Assembly (NCBI RefSeq): GCF_026343185.1
Contig: NZ_JAPEMA010000001.1
Span: forward strand, 2,666,001 to 2,730,000
DNA length: 64,000 nucleotides
Direction of reading: 5' to 3'
Source of the DNA: Streptomyces sp. NBC_00091
GTDB lineage: Bacteria > Actinomycetota > Actinomycetes > Streptomycetales > Streptomycetaceae
Shown: positions 50,332 to 58,344 of the stretch, one piece after another
Layout of the letters: each line of letters opens with the position of its first letter
Numbering within the stretch: position 1 is the stretch's first letter
The notes under the pieces: model-generated
The model's input: the letters and a program-made list of their open reading frames with translations, nothing else
What the model was told of the DNA's origin: nothing
Database searches by the model: none
Made by a program: the position numbers and the translations under genes

Positions 50332-50411
50332 GGGGTGCCCCTCCCCTTCCGTGCGGCCCGGACGCCGGATGTCGAGGCGTCGCACTCAGGTTGACATAGT
50401 GGGGCAAAACA

Positions 50412-50448
50412 GGCATCCCGGGCGGCCCGTCAGGGTGCCCGGGATGCC
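50412..50448 (-). terminator. Hairpin terminator after the small secreted protein gene
   Basis: A 12-bp perfect stem (50412-50423 with 50437-50448, GGCATCCCGGGC/GCCCGGGATGCC) starts 13 nt past the stop codon of the minus-strand gene ending at 50461. Confidence 0.75.
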
Positions 50449-50460
50449 ACTACCACCGGC

Positions 50461-50886
50461 TTAGCGGTACGGGTTGGCCAGCGAGCCGGAGCCGCAGAGC
50501 CGCTGGTAGCCGCCATCGGTGAAGGCGGCGGCCTCCACGCCGACCCGGGTGATGCCCCGGGCGTCGTCCAGGGAGGTGTTCCAGCTCTGGCTGCTGCCCG
50601 AGCCGTTGCTGTTCAGCCGCCACTGCCAGTACCGGCTGTTGCCCTTCGCGTCGAGGGTGTACAGCCGCACCCCCGCGATCCGGGAGTCGTCGGCGGTGTC
50701 CACGGCCGTCAGCCGCAGGTCGCGCAGGCTGTTCTTGCCGCCCCAGGTCCAGGTGGCGCTGCCGTAGGCCCCGGGGGAGGAGCAGTCCGAGGTGACGGAC
50801 GCGGCGGCGGACGCGGGGGCGATCAGCAGGGCGGTGGCGGCGGCGGCGAAGGCCGCCGCGGTCAGGAGTCGCGAGACGTTGCGCAA
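50461..50886 (-). CDS. Small secreted protein, function unknown
   Basis: Two starts are possible. TTG 50886 has an ideal GGAGG about 7 nt upstream and gives 141 residues; ATG 50898 (MEEPLRNV) would place that GGAGG inside the gene. A signal peptide (LLTAAAFAAAATALLIAPASAAA) precedes a compact domain of about 115 residues with two cysteines (SDCSSPG and QRLCGSG) that may form a disulfide, and regular WTWGGKNSLRDLRLTAVD / YWQWRLNSNG strands. No family recognised. A 9-bp hairpin (50888-50914) covers the ribosome site. Confidence 0.75.
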   Translation of the reverse strand: MRNVSRLLTAAAFAAAATALLIAPASAAASVTSDCSSPGAYGSATWTWGGKNSLRDLRLTAVDTADDSRIAGVRLYTLDAKGNSRYWQWRLNSNGSGSSQSWNTSLDDARGITRVGVEAAAFTDGGYQRLCGSGSLANPYR

Positions 50887-50887
50887 G

Positions 50888-50914
50888 GGTTCCTCCATCG
50901 TGTGTGGAGGAACC
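50888..50914 (-). promoter_or_regulatory. Hairpin sequestering the ribosome binding site of the small secreted protein
   Basis: In the minus-strand transcript, GGUUCCUCC (50914-50906 region) pairs perfectly with GGAGGAACC across a 9-nt loop, so the GGAGG ribosome site is wholly inside the stem. This is the geometry of a translational switch or RNA thermometer. Activity is inference. Confidence 0.6.
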
Positions 50915-50956
50915 ATCCCGCGCGCGCCGCCCCCGGCGCACCGAGGCGCACCGACG

Positions 50957-50993
50957 CGCGACGGCCGCGGCCGAAGTGGCCGCGGCCGTCGCG
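50957..50993 (-). terminator. Hairpin terminator after the PASTA kinase gene
   Basis: A 16-bp perfect stem (50957-50972 with 50978-50993) with loop GAAGT lies 12 nt past the kinase stop in the minus direction. Confidence 0.85.
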
Positions 50994-51005
50994 TACGCGC
51001 TGGGA

Positions 51006-52676
51006 CTACTGGGGGTTGCCGGTGGAGACGACCAGCGTGAACTCGGTGCTCTCCTTGGGGATGTCGGTGCCGGAGGCCGGCAGCTGCTCCAGGACGGTGT
51101 CCTGGCCGTAGACGGTCTCGTCGCGGTCCTGGACGGTGACCCTCCAGCCCGCCGCCTGGAGGCACTCCTTCACCGAGCGCAGGTTCTTGTACCGGAAGTC
51201 CGGGGCCACGACCTTGGTGGCGTCCTTGTAGGACTTCGTCGGGCTCTTGCACTTCTCCAGCTCGATCGTGCGCGAGGGGTCCGGCCCCTTGTGGCCCGCC
51301 TTGGCCGAGCCCGACGCGGACGCCGAGGCCGACGGGGAGGCCGAGTTCCCCTCGTCCTTGTCCTCGTCCATGTTCAGCACCGCGATCAGACCGCCGACGG
51401 CCAGCAGGGCCACGACGATCGCCCCGACGACGACCGGCGTGTTCCGCTTGCCGCCGCCCGAGGAGGCCGCCGGGGCGGGCGAGGGCGAGATGGTGAACGG
51501 CGGCGGGGTCTGCGGGGCGTACTGCTGCTGCGGCACCGGCGCCGGGGTGTGCGGGTACGCGTAACCGCCCTGCTGCTGGGGCTGCTGGGGCTGCTGATGC
51601 GTCTGGGGTGCGTACGGGGACGGCGGCGGGGTCTGCGGGGCCTGGTAGGGCTGCTGGAGCGACTGCGGCGGCGGTGCCTGGAAACCGGAGTCCACCGGCG
51701 GGAAGACGGCCGAGCCCACTCCCGCCCCGCTGCCGCCGGTCACGGCGCCCGGGACGATGACCGGGGCGCCGGTCTGCCCGGCCGACATCACGCGCAGGAT
51801 CTCGTCCCGCATGGCCGAGGCCGTCGGGAAACGCTCGTTCGGGTTCTTCTTCAGGGCCCGCGCCACCAGCGCGTCCATCGCCGGGGTGACCGCCCGGTTG
51901 ATGGACGACGGAGCCACCGGCTCCTCCTGGACGTGCGCGTACGCGATCGCCAGCGGCGAGTCCGCCTCGAAGGGGATCCGGCCCGTCAGCAGCTGGAACA
52001 GCATGATGCCGACGGAGTACAGGTCGGAGCGGGCGTCCACACCGCGCCCCAGCGCCTGCTCGGGCGACAGGTACTGAGGGGTGCCGACGACCATGCCGGT
52101 CTGCGTCATCGAGGTGACCCCCGACTGCATGGCCCGGGCGATGCCGAAGTCCATCACCTTGACCACGCCGCGCTTGGTCATCATCACGTTGCCGGGCTTG
52201 ATGTCACGGTGGACCAGGCCCATCTCGTGACTGGTCTCCAGCGCGGCCAGCACGTCGGCCGTCACCTTCAGCGCCTTCTCCGCCGGCATGGCCCCGTACT
52301 GGCGGATGTCCGTGTCGAGGACGGAGCCGAGCGGCTGGCCCTCCACGTACTCCATGACGATGTACGGCATGACGGTGGCGTCGCCCGCGTCGGCGGCGAA
52401 CGTGACCGTTCCCTCGCCCGTGTCGAAGACCGAGACGATATTGGTGTGCGACAGTTTCGCAACAGCCTGCGCTTCACGCCGGAAGCGCTCGCGGAAGGAC
52501 GCCTCGCGCCCCAGTTCGCTGTGCAGGGTCTTGATCGCGACCTGGCGGTCGAGGGCGGAGTCGTACGCGAGGTAGACCGAGGCCATGCCTCCCTCGCCCA
52601 GCAAATCCCTTAGCTGGTAACGGCCACCGGCCAGGGAGCCGCCTGCGTACCGGCCCTGTGTGGCGTCCTGGCTCAT
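51006..52676 (-). CDS. Ser/Thr protein kinase with single PASTA-like C-terminal domain
   Basis: ATG 52676 (MSQDATQGRY) gives 556 residues. Kinase motifs are LGEGGMASV, VAIKTLH, HRDIKPGNVMM and MDFGIARA, with activation-loop threonines SMTQTGMVVGT. A long Gln/Pro/Tyr-rich linker leads to one helix (NTPVVVGAIVVALLAVGGLIAVL). The ectodomain has one PASTA-like unit (APDFRYKNLRSVKECLQAAGW...YGQDTVLEQLPASGTDIP). It may sense wall fragments as PknB does, but a single unit suggests a different ligand mode. It is divergent from the next kinase, which lacks PASTA. Confidence 0.92.
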   Translation of the reverse strand: MSQDATQGRYAGGSLAGGRYQLRDLLGEGGMASVYLAYDSALDRQVAIKTLHSELGREASFRERFRREAQAVAKLSHTNIVSVFDTGEGTVTFAADAGDATVMPYIVMEYVEGQPLGSVLDTDIRQYGAMPAEKALKVTADVLAALETSHEMGLVHRDIKPGNVMMTKRGVVKVMDFGIARAMQSGVTSMTQTGMVVGTPQYLSPEQALGRGVDARSDLYSVGIMLFQLLTGRIPFEADSPLAIAYAHVQEEPVAPSSINRAVTPAMDALVARALKKNPNERFPTASAMRDEILRVMSAGQTGAPVIVPGAVTGGSGAGVGSAVFPPVDSGFQAPPPQSLQQPYQAPQTPPPSPYAPQTHQQPQQPQQQGGYAYPHTPAPVPQQQYAPQTPPPFTISPSPAPAASSGGGKRNTPVVVGAIVVALLAVGGLIAVLNMDEDKDEGNSASPSASASASGSAKAGHKGPDPSRTIELEKCKSPTKSYKDATKVVAPDFRYKNLRSVKECLQAAGWRVTVQDRDETVYGQDTVLEQLPASGTDIPKESTEFTLVVSTGNPQ

Positions 52677-52902
52677 GACTGTTGCTTCCCCTCGGGCTGT
52701 GTCCCTACGCGTCTGGCTGAGCGCATGTCGCGCCCAGTCTGCCGGAGGGCAAGCACACGTCAAGCCGGTGCCCGTTCCGTGACCACGGGCCTACGGGGCG
52801 TCTGTGTCCGAACGGTGACCGGTTCGGAGGCTGTAGCGTTCATCGGAGCACCCGATGAGGACCCACCGCTAGAGCGGACGAGAGAGACGACGGCGAGGAC
52901 TG
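52677..52902. promoter_or_regulatory. Divergent promoter region between two Ser/Thr kinase genes
   Basis: The 226-nt gap holds both start regions. I see no perfect long palindrome and do not assign promoter boxes. The right kinase has a GAGGA ribosome site 5-9 nt from its ATG. Confidence 0.4.
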
Positions 52903-54501
52903 ATGGCACCCGAACCCGAGGGAAACGGCGCCGGGATGACCGACGGTCCTGAGCACTGGGGCGCCGGCGGCCTCGTGGGTGACGGCCGCTACCGGCTGAC
53001 CCACCGCCTGGGCCGCGGCGGCATGGCGGAGGTGTTCGCGGCCGAGGACGTCCGGCTGGGCCGCACCGTGGCCGTCAAGCTGCTGCGCGCCGACCTGGCC
53101 GAGGACCCGGTTTCCAAGGCCCGTTTCACCCGTGAGGCGCAGTCGGTCGCCGGCCTCAACCACCACGCCGTCGTCGCCGTGTACGACTCGGGCGAGGACC
53201 GGGTCGGGCCGAACGTGGTCCCCTACATCGTGATGGAGCTGGTCGAGGGCCGCACCATCCGCGACCTGCTGATCAGCGCCGAGGCCCCGGGGCCCGAGCA
53301 GGCCCTCATCATCGTGTCGGGCGTGCTGGAAGCGCTCGCGTACTCGCACCAGCACGGCATCGTGCACCGCGACATCAAGCCCGCCAACGTCATCATCACC
53401 AACACCGGCGCGGTGAAGGTGATGGACTTCGGCATCGCCCGCGCCCTGCACGGCGCGCAGTCGACGATGACCCAGACCGGCATGGTCATGGGCACCCCGC
53501 AGTACCTGTCGCCCGAACAGGCCCTCGGCAAGGCCGTGGACCACCGCAGCGACCTGTACGCCACCGGCTGCCTGCTCTACGAACTCCTCGCGCTGCGGCC
53601 CCCCTTCACCGGGGAGACCCCGCTGTCGGTGGTCTACCAGCACGTCCAGGACGCGCCGATCCCGCCCTCGCAGCTGCCCGAGGGCCACACGATCCCGCAC
53701 GAACTCGACGGCATGGTCATGCGGTCGCTCGCCAAGGACCCGGACGACCGCTTCCAGAGTGCCGAGGAGATGCGCGGGCTCGTCCAGTACGCGCTCCAGA
53801 TGCTCCAGGACCAGGGGCCGAACACCGGCACCTGGAACACCGGCCCCGTCACCATGGCGCTCCCGCAGGGCCAGCCGGGCGGCGCGAACACCGCGGCGAT
53901 GGCGGCGGGCGGCAACGGCGGCCCGCGCCAGCAGTACCCCTCGCACGCCACGACCTCGCAGTTCCAGCAGCCGATGGTGCCCCCGCTGAACCCGGACGAC
54001 GGCACGGCCTTCCCGGGCGGCGGCAACCACGGGCACGGCCGCGGCCAGGGCGGCCACGGCGGGTACGACGGCTACGACGACCGCCGCGGCGGCGGCAAGT
54101 GGAAGGCCTGGCTCTTCGCGGTGCTCGCGGTGCTCGCGATCGCCGGCGGTGTCGCGTACGCCGTCAAGAGCGGTGGTCTCGGCGGGGGCGGCAACAAGCC
54201 GAAGACCAACGTGACCACCCCGGCCACGTCGCCGAGCAGCAGCAACAGCACGCAGGACACCCCGTCGACCTCGCCGAGCGCGGAGACGGGCCGCTCGCAC
54301 GAAGACGAGACGTTCGCGCCCACCCCGAGCCGCAGCAAGTTCACGCCGAGCACCACCCCGCCGCCGAAGAGCAGCCCGCCGGTCGAGTCGCCGAAGACCA
54401 CCCCGCCGACCGAGCCTCCGAAGACCACCCCGCCGGTGGAGCCTCCGAAGACCACGCCGCCTACGGGCGGCGGCGGAAGCCCGGTCAGCGAAGTCGAATA
54501 G
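52903..54501 (+). CDS. Membrane Ser/Thr protein kinase with Pro/Thr-rich ectodomain
   Basis: The 532-residue kinase starts at ATG 52903; ATG 52936 is a shorter alternative. Motifs are LGRGGMAEVFA, VAVKLLRADL, HRDIKPANVII and MDFGIARAL, with TMTQTGMVMGT in the activation loop. A low-complexity linker is followed by one helix (AWLFAVLAVLAIAGGVAYAV). The roughly 110-residue ectodomain is low complexity, ending with repeated PKTTPP/EPP units, and has no PASTA domain. Such a tail resembles a wall-spanning stalk rather than a ligand-binding module. Substrates unknown. Confidence 0.92.
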   Translation: MAPEPEGNGAGMTDGPEHWGAGGLVGDGRYRLTHRLGRGGMAEVFAAEDVRLGRTVAVKLLRADLAEDPVSKARFTREAQSVAGLNHHAVVAVYDSGEDRVGPNVVPYIVMELVEGRTIRDLLISAEAPGPEQALIIVSGVLEALAYSHQHGIVHRDIKPANVIITNTGAVKVMDFGIARALHGAQSTMTQTGMVMGTPQYLSPEQALGKAVDHRSDLYATGCLLYELLALRPPFTGETPLSVVYQHVQDAPIPPSQLPEGHTIPHELDGMVMRSLAKDPDDRFQSAEEMRGLVQYALQMLQDQGPNTGTWNTGPVTMALPQGQPGGANTAAMAAGGNGGPRQQYPSHATTSQFQQPMVPPLNPDDGTAFPGGGNHGHGRGQGGHGGYDGYDDRRGGGKWKAWLFAVLAVLAIAGGVAYAVKSGGLGGGGNKPKTNVTTPATSPSSSNSTQDTPSTSPSAETGRSHEDETFAPTPSRSKFTPSTTPPPKSSPPVESPKTTPPTEPPKTTPPVEPPKTTPPTGGGGSPVSEVE

Positions 54502-54511
54502 GCATATGAAC

Positions 54512-54543
54512 AGGGCCCGGTGGAATTCCTTCCTCCGGGCCCT
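54512..54543. terminator. Bidirectional hairpin between kinase and PPOX genes
   Basis: A 9-bp perfect stem (54512-54520 with 54535-54543, AGGGCCCGG/CCGGGCCCT) lies between the convergent stop codons; TTTCAC follows on the plus strand. Confidence 0.75.
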
Positions 54544-54544
54544 T

Positions 54545-54970
54545 TCACAGCGCGTGCTGGAACCGCCGGTCCCGGCACGCCGGATTCCCGGCCAGGGTGT
54601 GCGCGGTGACGAGCTGGGGTTCGATGCGCATGTAGACGGGGTCGAACACTTCCCCGTCCACGAAATGCGGCCCCGGACCGAATAGTTCCAGTTCCGCGGT
54701 GGCCGGTTCGACGAGCTGCGCGGTTCCGGTGCACTGCACCGTCCAGAGCGACGGCTCCCCGGAATTGAAGTTGTCGGCCCCGTAGGCCACGACACTGCCG
54801 TTGCAGGCCTGGTGATAGCCGAAACCGGCGTGCATTCTCAGGACGACCCTGCCGTCCACCACGATGTGGCGGGCGACGGCGAGGAAAGGGAGCGCGCGCA
54901 TGCTGGTCGCGACCCGGCCGTAGGGCACGCGGCGCAGCAGGTCGATGGCCTGGAGTTCCTCTGGGGACAT
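54545..54970 (-). CDS. Pyridoxamine 5'-phosphate oxidase family protein (flavin-binding split barrel)
   Basis: ATG 54970 (MSPEELQAIDLLRRVPYGRVATSMRALPFLAVARHIVVDGRVV) gives 141 residues; GTG 54979 would add three. The opening helix, RVATSM strand and LPFLAVARHIVVDGRVVLRMHAGFG are typical of single-domain PPOX-fold proteins that bind FMN or F420, often next to DosR-type regulators. The GNPACRDRRFQHAL tail is usual. Enzymatic role unknown; located 188 nt from a DosR-like regulator on the same strand. Confidence 0.85.
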   Translation of the reverse strand: MSPEELQAIDLLRRVPYGRVATSMRALPFLAVARHIVVDGRVVLRMHAGFGYHQACNGSVVAYGADNFNSGEPSLWTVQCTGTAQLVEPATAELELFGPGPHFVDGEVFDPVYMRIEPQLVTAHTLAGNPACRDRRFQHAL

Positions 54971-55157
54971 GCAGACCACTCTCGGGCACCGGCGGAGCGC
55001 CGGAAAGAGGAGCCCGCCCCGATGATCGAGGACGTTGGTCCCGAATTGAACAGTGTGCCCCGGGGCATCACGCGGCCACGGGGCGTCACACTGGAGAACC
55101 GCTCGAGGAACGGTCCGCAGCGGGTCGAGGCGGGGTGATCCGCCCCCTGGAACCCTG

Positions 55158-55835
55158 CTAGCGCTTCTCCGCCTGGAGGCGGGCCACGTACGCGGCGGCC
55201 TGGGATCGGCGCTCCATGCCCAGCTTGGACAGCAGGCTGGAGACGTAGTTCTTGATCGTCTTCTCGGCCAGGTGCAGGCGCTCGCCGATCACGCGGTTCG
55301 TCAGGCCCTCGCCGATCAGGTCGAGGATCTTCCGCTCCTGCTCGGTGAGGTTGGAGAGCCGGTCGTCACCCTTGCCGTTCTTGCCGTCGCGCAGCCGCTC
55401 CAGCACCCGCGCGGTGGCGACGGGGTCCAGCAGCGACCTGCCGGCCGCCACGTCCCGTACGGCGCTGAGCAGCTCGTTTCCGCGGATCGCCTTGAGGACG
55501 TAGCCCGAGGCACCCGCCATGATCGCGTCGAACAGCGCCTCGTCGTCGGCGAACGAGGTGAGCATCAGGCACTTGATGTCCTCGTTCTGGGAGCGCACCT
55601 CGCGGCAGACCTCCACACCACTGCCGTCGGGCAGCCGTACGTCGAGAACCGCCACGTCGGGGCGGGTGGCCGGGATGCGGACCAGGGCGTCGGCCGCCGT
55701 ACCGGCCTCGCCGACGATCTCGATGTCCTCTTCGACCGACAAAAGCTCATGAACGCCCCGACGTACCACTTCGTGGTCGTCCAGGAGAAATACCTTGATT
55801 TTTCCGTCTTCGCGCACGAAGTCATCTTCACACAC
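55158..55835 (-). CDS. DosR/DevR-like orphan response regulator
   Basis: GTG 55835 gives 225 residues (GTG 55814 would begin MREDGKIKVFLLDDHE). The receiver has LLDDHE, phosphoacceptor Asp65 (VAVLDVRLPDGSG), the LMLTSFADDEA switch and YVLKAIRG lysine. The LuxR-type helix-turn-helix is LTEQERKILDLIGEGLTNRVIGERLHLAEKTIKNYVSSLLSKLGMERRSQAA. The sequence is very like mycobacterial DosR, which controls hypoxia responses. No kinase is adjacent; in S. coelicolor an orphan regulator at this place (SCO3818, from memory) affects antibiotic production. Confidence 0.92.
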   Translation of the reverse strand: MCEDDFVREDGKIKVFLLDDHEVVRRGVHELLSVEEDIEIVGEAGTAADALVRIPATRPDVAVLDVRLPDGSGVEVCREVRSQNEDIKCLMLTSFADDEALFDAIMAGASGYVLKAIRGNELLSAVRDVAAGRSLLDPVATARVLERLRDGKNGKGDDRLSNLTEQERKILDLIGEGLTNRVIGERLHLAEKTIKNYVSSLLSKLGMERRSQAAAYVARLQAEKR

Positions 55836-56142
55836 TCACCTCTTCCCTGCCGGAGTTACCCGGGATAACGTGCCGTTGTTCCGGCCCCCTGCAAGGCTGT
55901 GACCAGTGGATGTTCCCGCAGCGGCCGATTTACTTGGATATCCAAGCAAAATCGCAGGTCAAACGGGGTTTCGCAGTTATGCGTCGCACTGGGTAACGTG
56001 CTGTGCGCAGGGCACTCGCCGGGGCACCTGTCACGCCTGAATCCGATACGTGCCGTGCACCCACCCCGTGCACGGGTACGGATACAGGTGAGCCGCACTG
56101 GTCCCCGGAGAACCCGGGTGCCGGACCGACGGAGGAGCACAC
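55836..56142. promoter_or_regulatory. Control region upstream of bkd1 with a perfect 14-bp palindrome
   Basis: The 307-nt gap between the DosR-like gene and bkdA1 is relatively AT-rich around 55930-56000. It contains the perfect palindrome CTTGGATATCCAAG at 55933-55946, about 200 nt upstream of the bkdA1 start, and a GGAGGAG ribosome site at the right end. The palindrome is absent from the bkd2 region, so the two clusters appear to be regulated differently. Confidence 0.6.
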
Positions 56143-57351
56143 GTGACCGTGGAGAGCACTGCCGCGCGCAAGCCGCGACGCAGCAGCGGCACCAAGCGGG
56201 CGGCCGGAGCGGCAAGCGCCCGCAAGACCGCCGCTGCCACCGCACAGCCGCACGACGCCGAGCCTCAGCTCGTACAACTGCTGACGCCCGAGGGTGAACG
56301 GGTCGAGGTCGAGGGCAACCCCGACATCGCGGAATTCGCGCCCTTCGTCGCGGACATCACCACCGAGGACCTGCGCGGTCTCTACCGCGACATGGTCCTG
56401 ACCCGCCGCTTCGACGGCGAGGCGACCGCCCTCCAGCGCCAGGGCGAGCTGGGCCTGTGGGCCTCGCTGCTGGGCCAGGAGGCCGCGCAGATCGGCTCCG
56501 GCCGGGCCCTGCGCGACGACGACTACGTCTTCCCGACCTACCGGGAGCACGGCGTGGCCTGGTGCCGGGGCGTCGACCCGACCAACCTGCTCGGCATGTT
56601 CCGCGGTGTGAACCACGGCGGCTGGGACCCGAACACCAACAACTTCCACCTGTACACGATCGTCATCGGCTCGCAGACCCTGCACGCGACCGGTTACGCG
56701 ATGGGTGTGGCCAAGGACGGCGCCGACTCGGCGGTCATCGCCTACTTCGGCGACGGCGCGTCCAGCCAGGGCGACGTGGCCGAGGCCTTCACCTTCTCGG
56801 CCGTCTACAACTCCCCCGTGGTGTTCTTCTGCCAGAACAACCAGTGGGCCATCTCCGAGCCGACCGAGCGCCAGATGCGCGTGCCGCTCTACCAGCGCGC
56901 GCAGGGCTTCGGCTTCCCCGGCGTCCGCGTCGACGGCAACGACGTCCTGGCCTGCCTCGCGGTCACCCGCTGGGCGCTGGAGCGGGCCCGCCGCGGGGAG
57001 GGCCCGACCCTGGTCGAGGCCTTCACCTACCGCATGGGCGCGCACACCACCTCCGACGACCCGACCAAGTACCGGCTCGACGAGGAGACCGCGGCCTGGG
57101 AGGCGAAGGACCCGATCCTGCGCCTGAAGACCCACCTGCTGGCCACCGGGGGCGCCGACGAGGCGTTCTTCGAGGAGCTGGAGGCCGAGAGCGAGGTCCT
57201 GGGCAAGCGGGTGCGCGAGGTCGTGCGCTCCATGCCCGACCCCGACACCATGGCGATCTTCGAGAACGTCTACGCGGACGGGCACGCGCTCGTCGACGAG
57301 GAGCGCGCCCAGTTCGCGGCCTACCTCGCGTCCTTCGAGGAGGGTCACTGA
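56143..57351 (+). CDS. bkdA1: Branched-chain alpha-keto acid dehydrogenase E1 alpha subunit (cluster 1)
   Basis: GTG 56143 gives 402 residues. It has an extra basic, alanine-rich N-terminus (RKPRRSSGTKRAAGAASARK) that is absent from the cluster 2 paralogue. The thiamine pyrophosphate motif is GDGASSQGDVAEAFTFSAVYNSPVVFFCQNN. Landmarks include DMVLTRRFDGEATALQRQGELG and YRMGAHTTSDDPTKYR. It forms E1 with BkdB1 and starts a three-gene operon like cluster 2. Cluster numbering follows S. coelicolor. Confidence 0.92.
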   Translation: MTVESTAARKPRRSSGTKRAAGAASARKTAAATAQPHDAEPQLVQLLTPEGERVEVEGNPDIAEFAPFVADITTEDLRGLYRDMVLTRRFDGEATALQRQGELGLWASLLGQEAAQIGSGRALRDDDYVFPTYREHGVAWCRGVDPTNLLGMFRGVNHGGWDPNTNNFHLYTIVIGSQTLHATGYAMGVAKDGADSAVIAYFGDGASSQGDVAEAFTFSAVYNSPVVFFCQNNQWAISEPTERQMRVPLYQRAQGFGFPGVRVDGNDVLACLAVTRWALERARRGEGPTLVEAFTYRMGAHTTSDDPTKYRLDEETAAWEAKDPILRLKTHLLATGGADEAFFEELEAESEVLGKRVREVVRSMPDPDTMAIFENVYADGHALVDEERAQFAAYLASFEEGH

Positions 57352-58331
57352 TGGCAGTCGAGAAGCTTTCGATCGCGAAGGCGCTCAACAATTCGCTGCG
57401 CAAGGCCCTGGAGACGGACCCCAAGGTCCTGATCATGGGCGAGGACGTCGGCAAGCTGGGCGGCGTCTTCCGGATCACCGACGGCCTCCAGAAGGACTTC
57501 GGCGAGGAGCGGGTCATCGACACCCCGCTCGCCGAGTCCGGCATCGTCGGCACCGCCATCGGCCTGGCCCTGCGCGGCTACCGGCCGGTCGTGGAGATCC
57601 AGTTCGACGGGTTCGTCTTCCCCGCGTACGACCAGATCGTCACGCAGCTCGCGAAGATGCACGCCCGCGCGCTCGGCAAGATCAAGCTGCCGGTCGTCGT
57701 GCGCATCCCGTACGCCGGCGGCATCGGCGCGGTCGAGCACCACAGCGAGTCCCCCGAGGCGCTCTTCGCGCACGTCCCGGGCCTGAAGGTGGTCTCGCCG
57801 TCGAACGCGAGCGACGCGTACTGGATGCTCCAGCAGGCGATCCTCAGCGACGACCCGGTGATCTTCTTCGAGCCGAAGCGCCGCTACTGGGACAAGGGCG
57901 AGGTCGACACCGAGGCCATCCCCGGCGAGCTCCACAAGGCGCGGGTCGCCCGCGCCGGCACGGACGTCACCCTGGCCGCGTACGGCCCGATGGTGAAGGT
58001 CTGCCTGGAGGCGGCGGCCGCGGCCGCCGAGGAGGGCAAGTCGGTGGAGGTCGTGGACCTGCGCTCGATGTCCCCGGTCGACTTCGACGGGATCCAGGCG
58101 TCGGTGGAGCGGACCCGCCGGCTCGTGGTCGTCCACGAGGCCCCGGTGTTCCTCGGTATGGGCGCGGAGATCGCCGCCCGCATCACGGAGCGGTGCTTCT
58201 ACCACCTGGAGGCGCCGGTACTGCGCGTGGGCGGCTTCCACGCCCCGTACCCGCCGGCCCGCCTGGAGGACGAGTACCTGCCGGGCCTGGACAGGGTGCT
58301 CGACGCCGTCGACCGCTCGCTGGCGTACTGA
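57351..58331 (+). CDS. bkdB1: Branched-chain alpha-keto acid dehydrogenase E1 beta subunit (cluster 1)
   Basis: The 326-residue subunit starts at ATG 57351, sharing one base with the bkdA1 stop. The sequence MGEDVGKLGGVFRITDGLQKDFGEERV and QFDGFVFPAYDQIVTQLAK is closely parallel to the cluster 2 beta subunit. The C-terminal domain has VVDLRSMSPVDFDG and YHLEAPVLRVGG. It completes the E1 tetramer. Confidence 0.94.
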   Translation: MAVEKLSIAKALNNSLRKALETDPKVLIMGEDVGKLGGVFRITDGLQKDFGEERVIDTPLAESGIVGTAIGLALRGYRPVVEIQFDGFVFPAYDQIVTQLAKMHARALGKIKLPVVVRIPYAGGIGAVEHHSESPEALFAHVPGLKVVSPSNASDAYWMLQQAILSDDPVIFFEPKRRYWDKGEVDTEAIPGELHKARVARAGTDVTLAAYGPMVKVCLEAAAAAAEEGKSVEVVDLRSMSPVDFDGIQASVERTRRLVVVHEAPVFLGMGAEIAARITERCFYHLEAPVLRVGGFHAPYPPARLEDEYLPGLDRVLDAVDRSLAY

Positions 58332-58344
58332 GGAGAGCCCTGCC

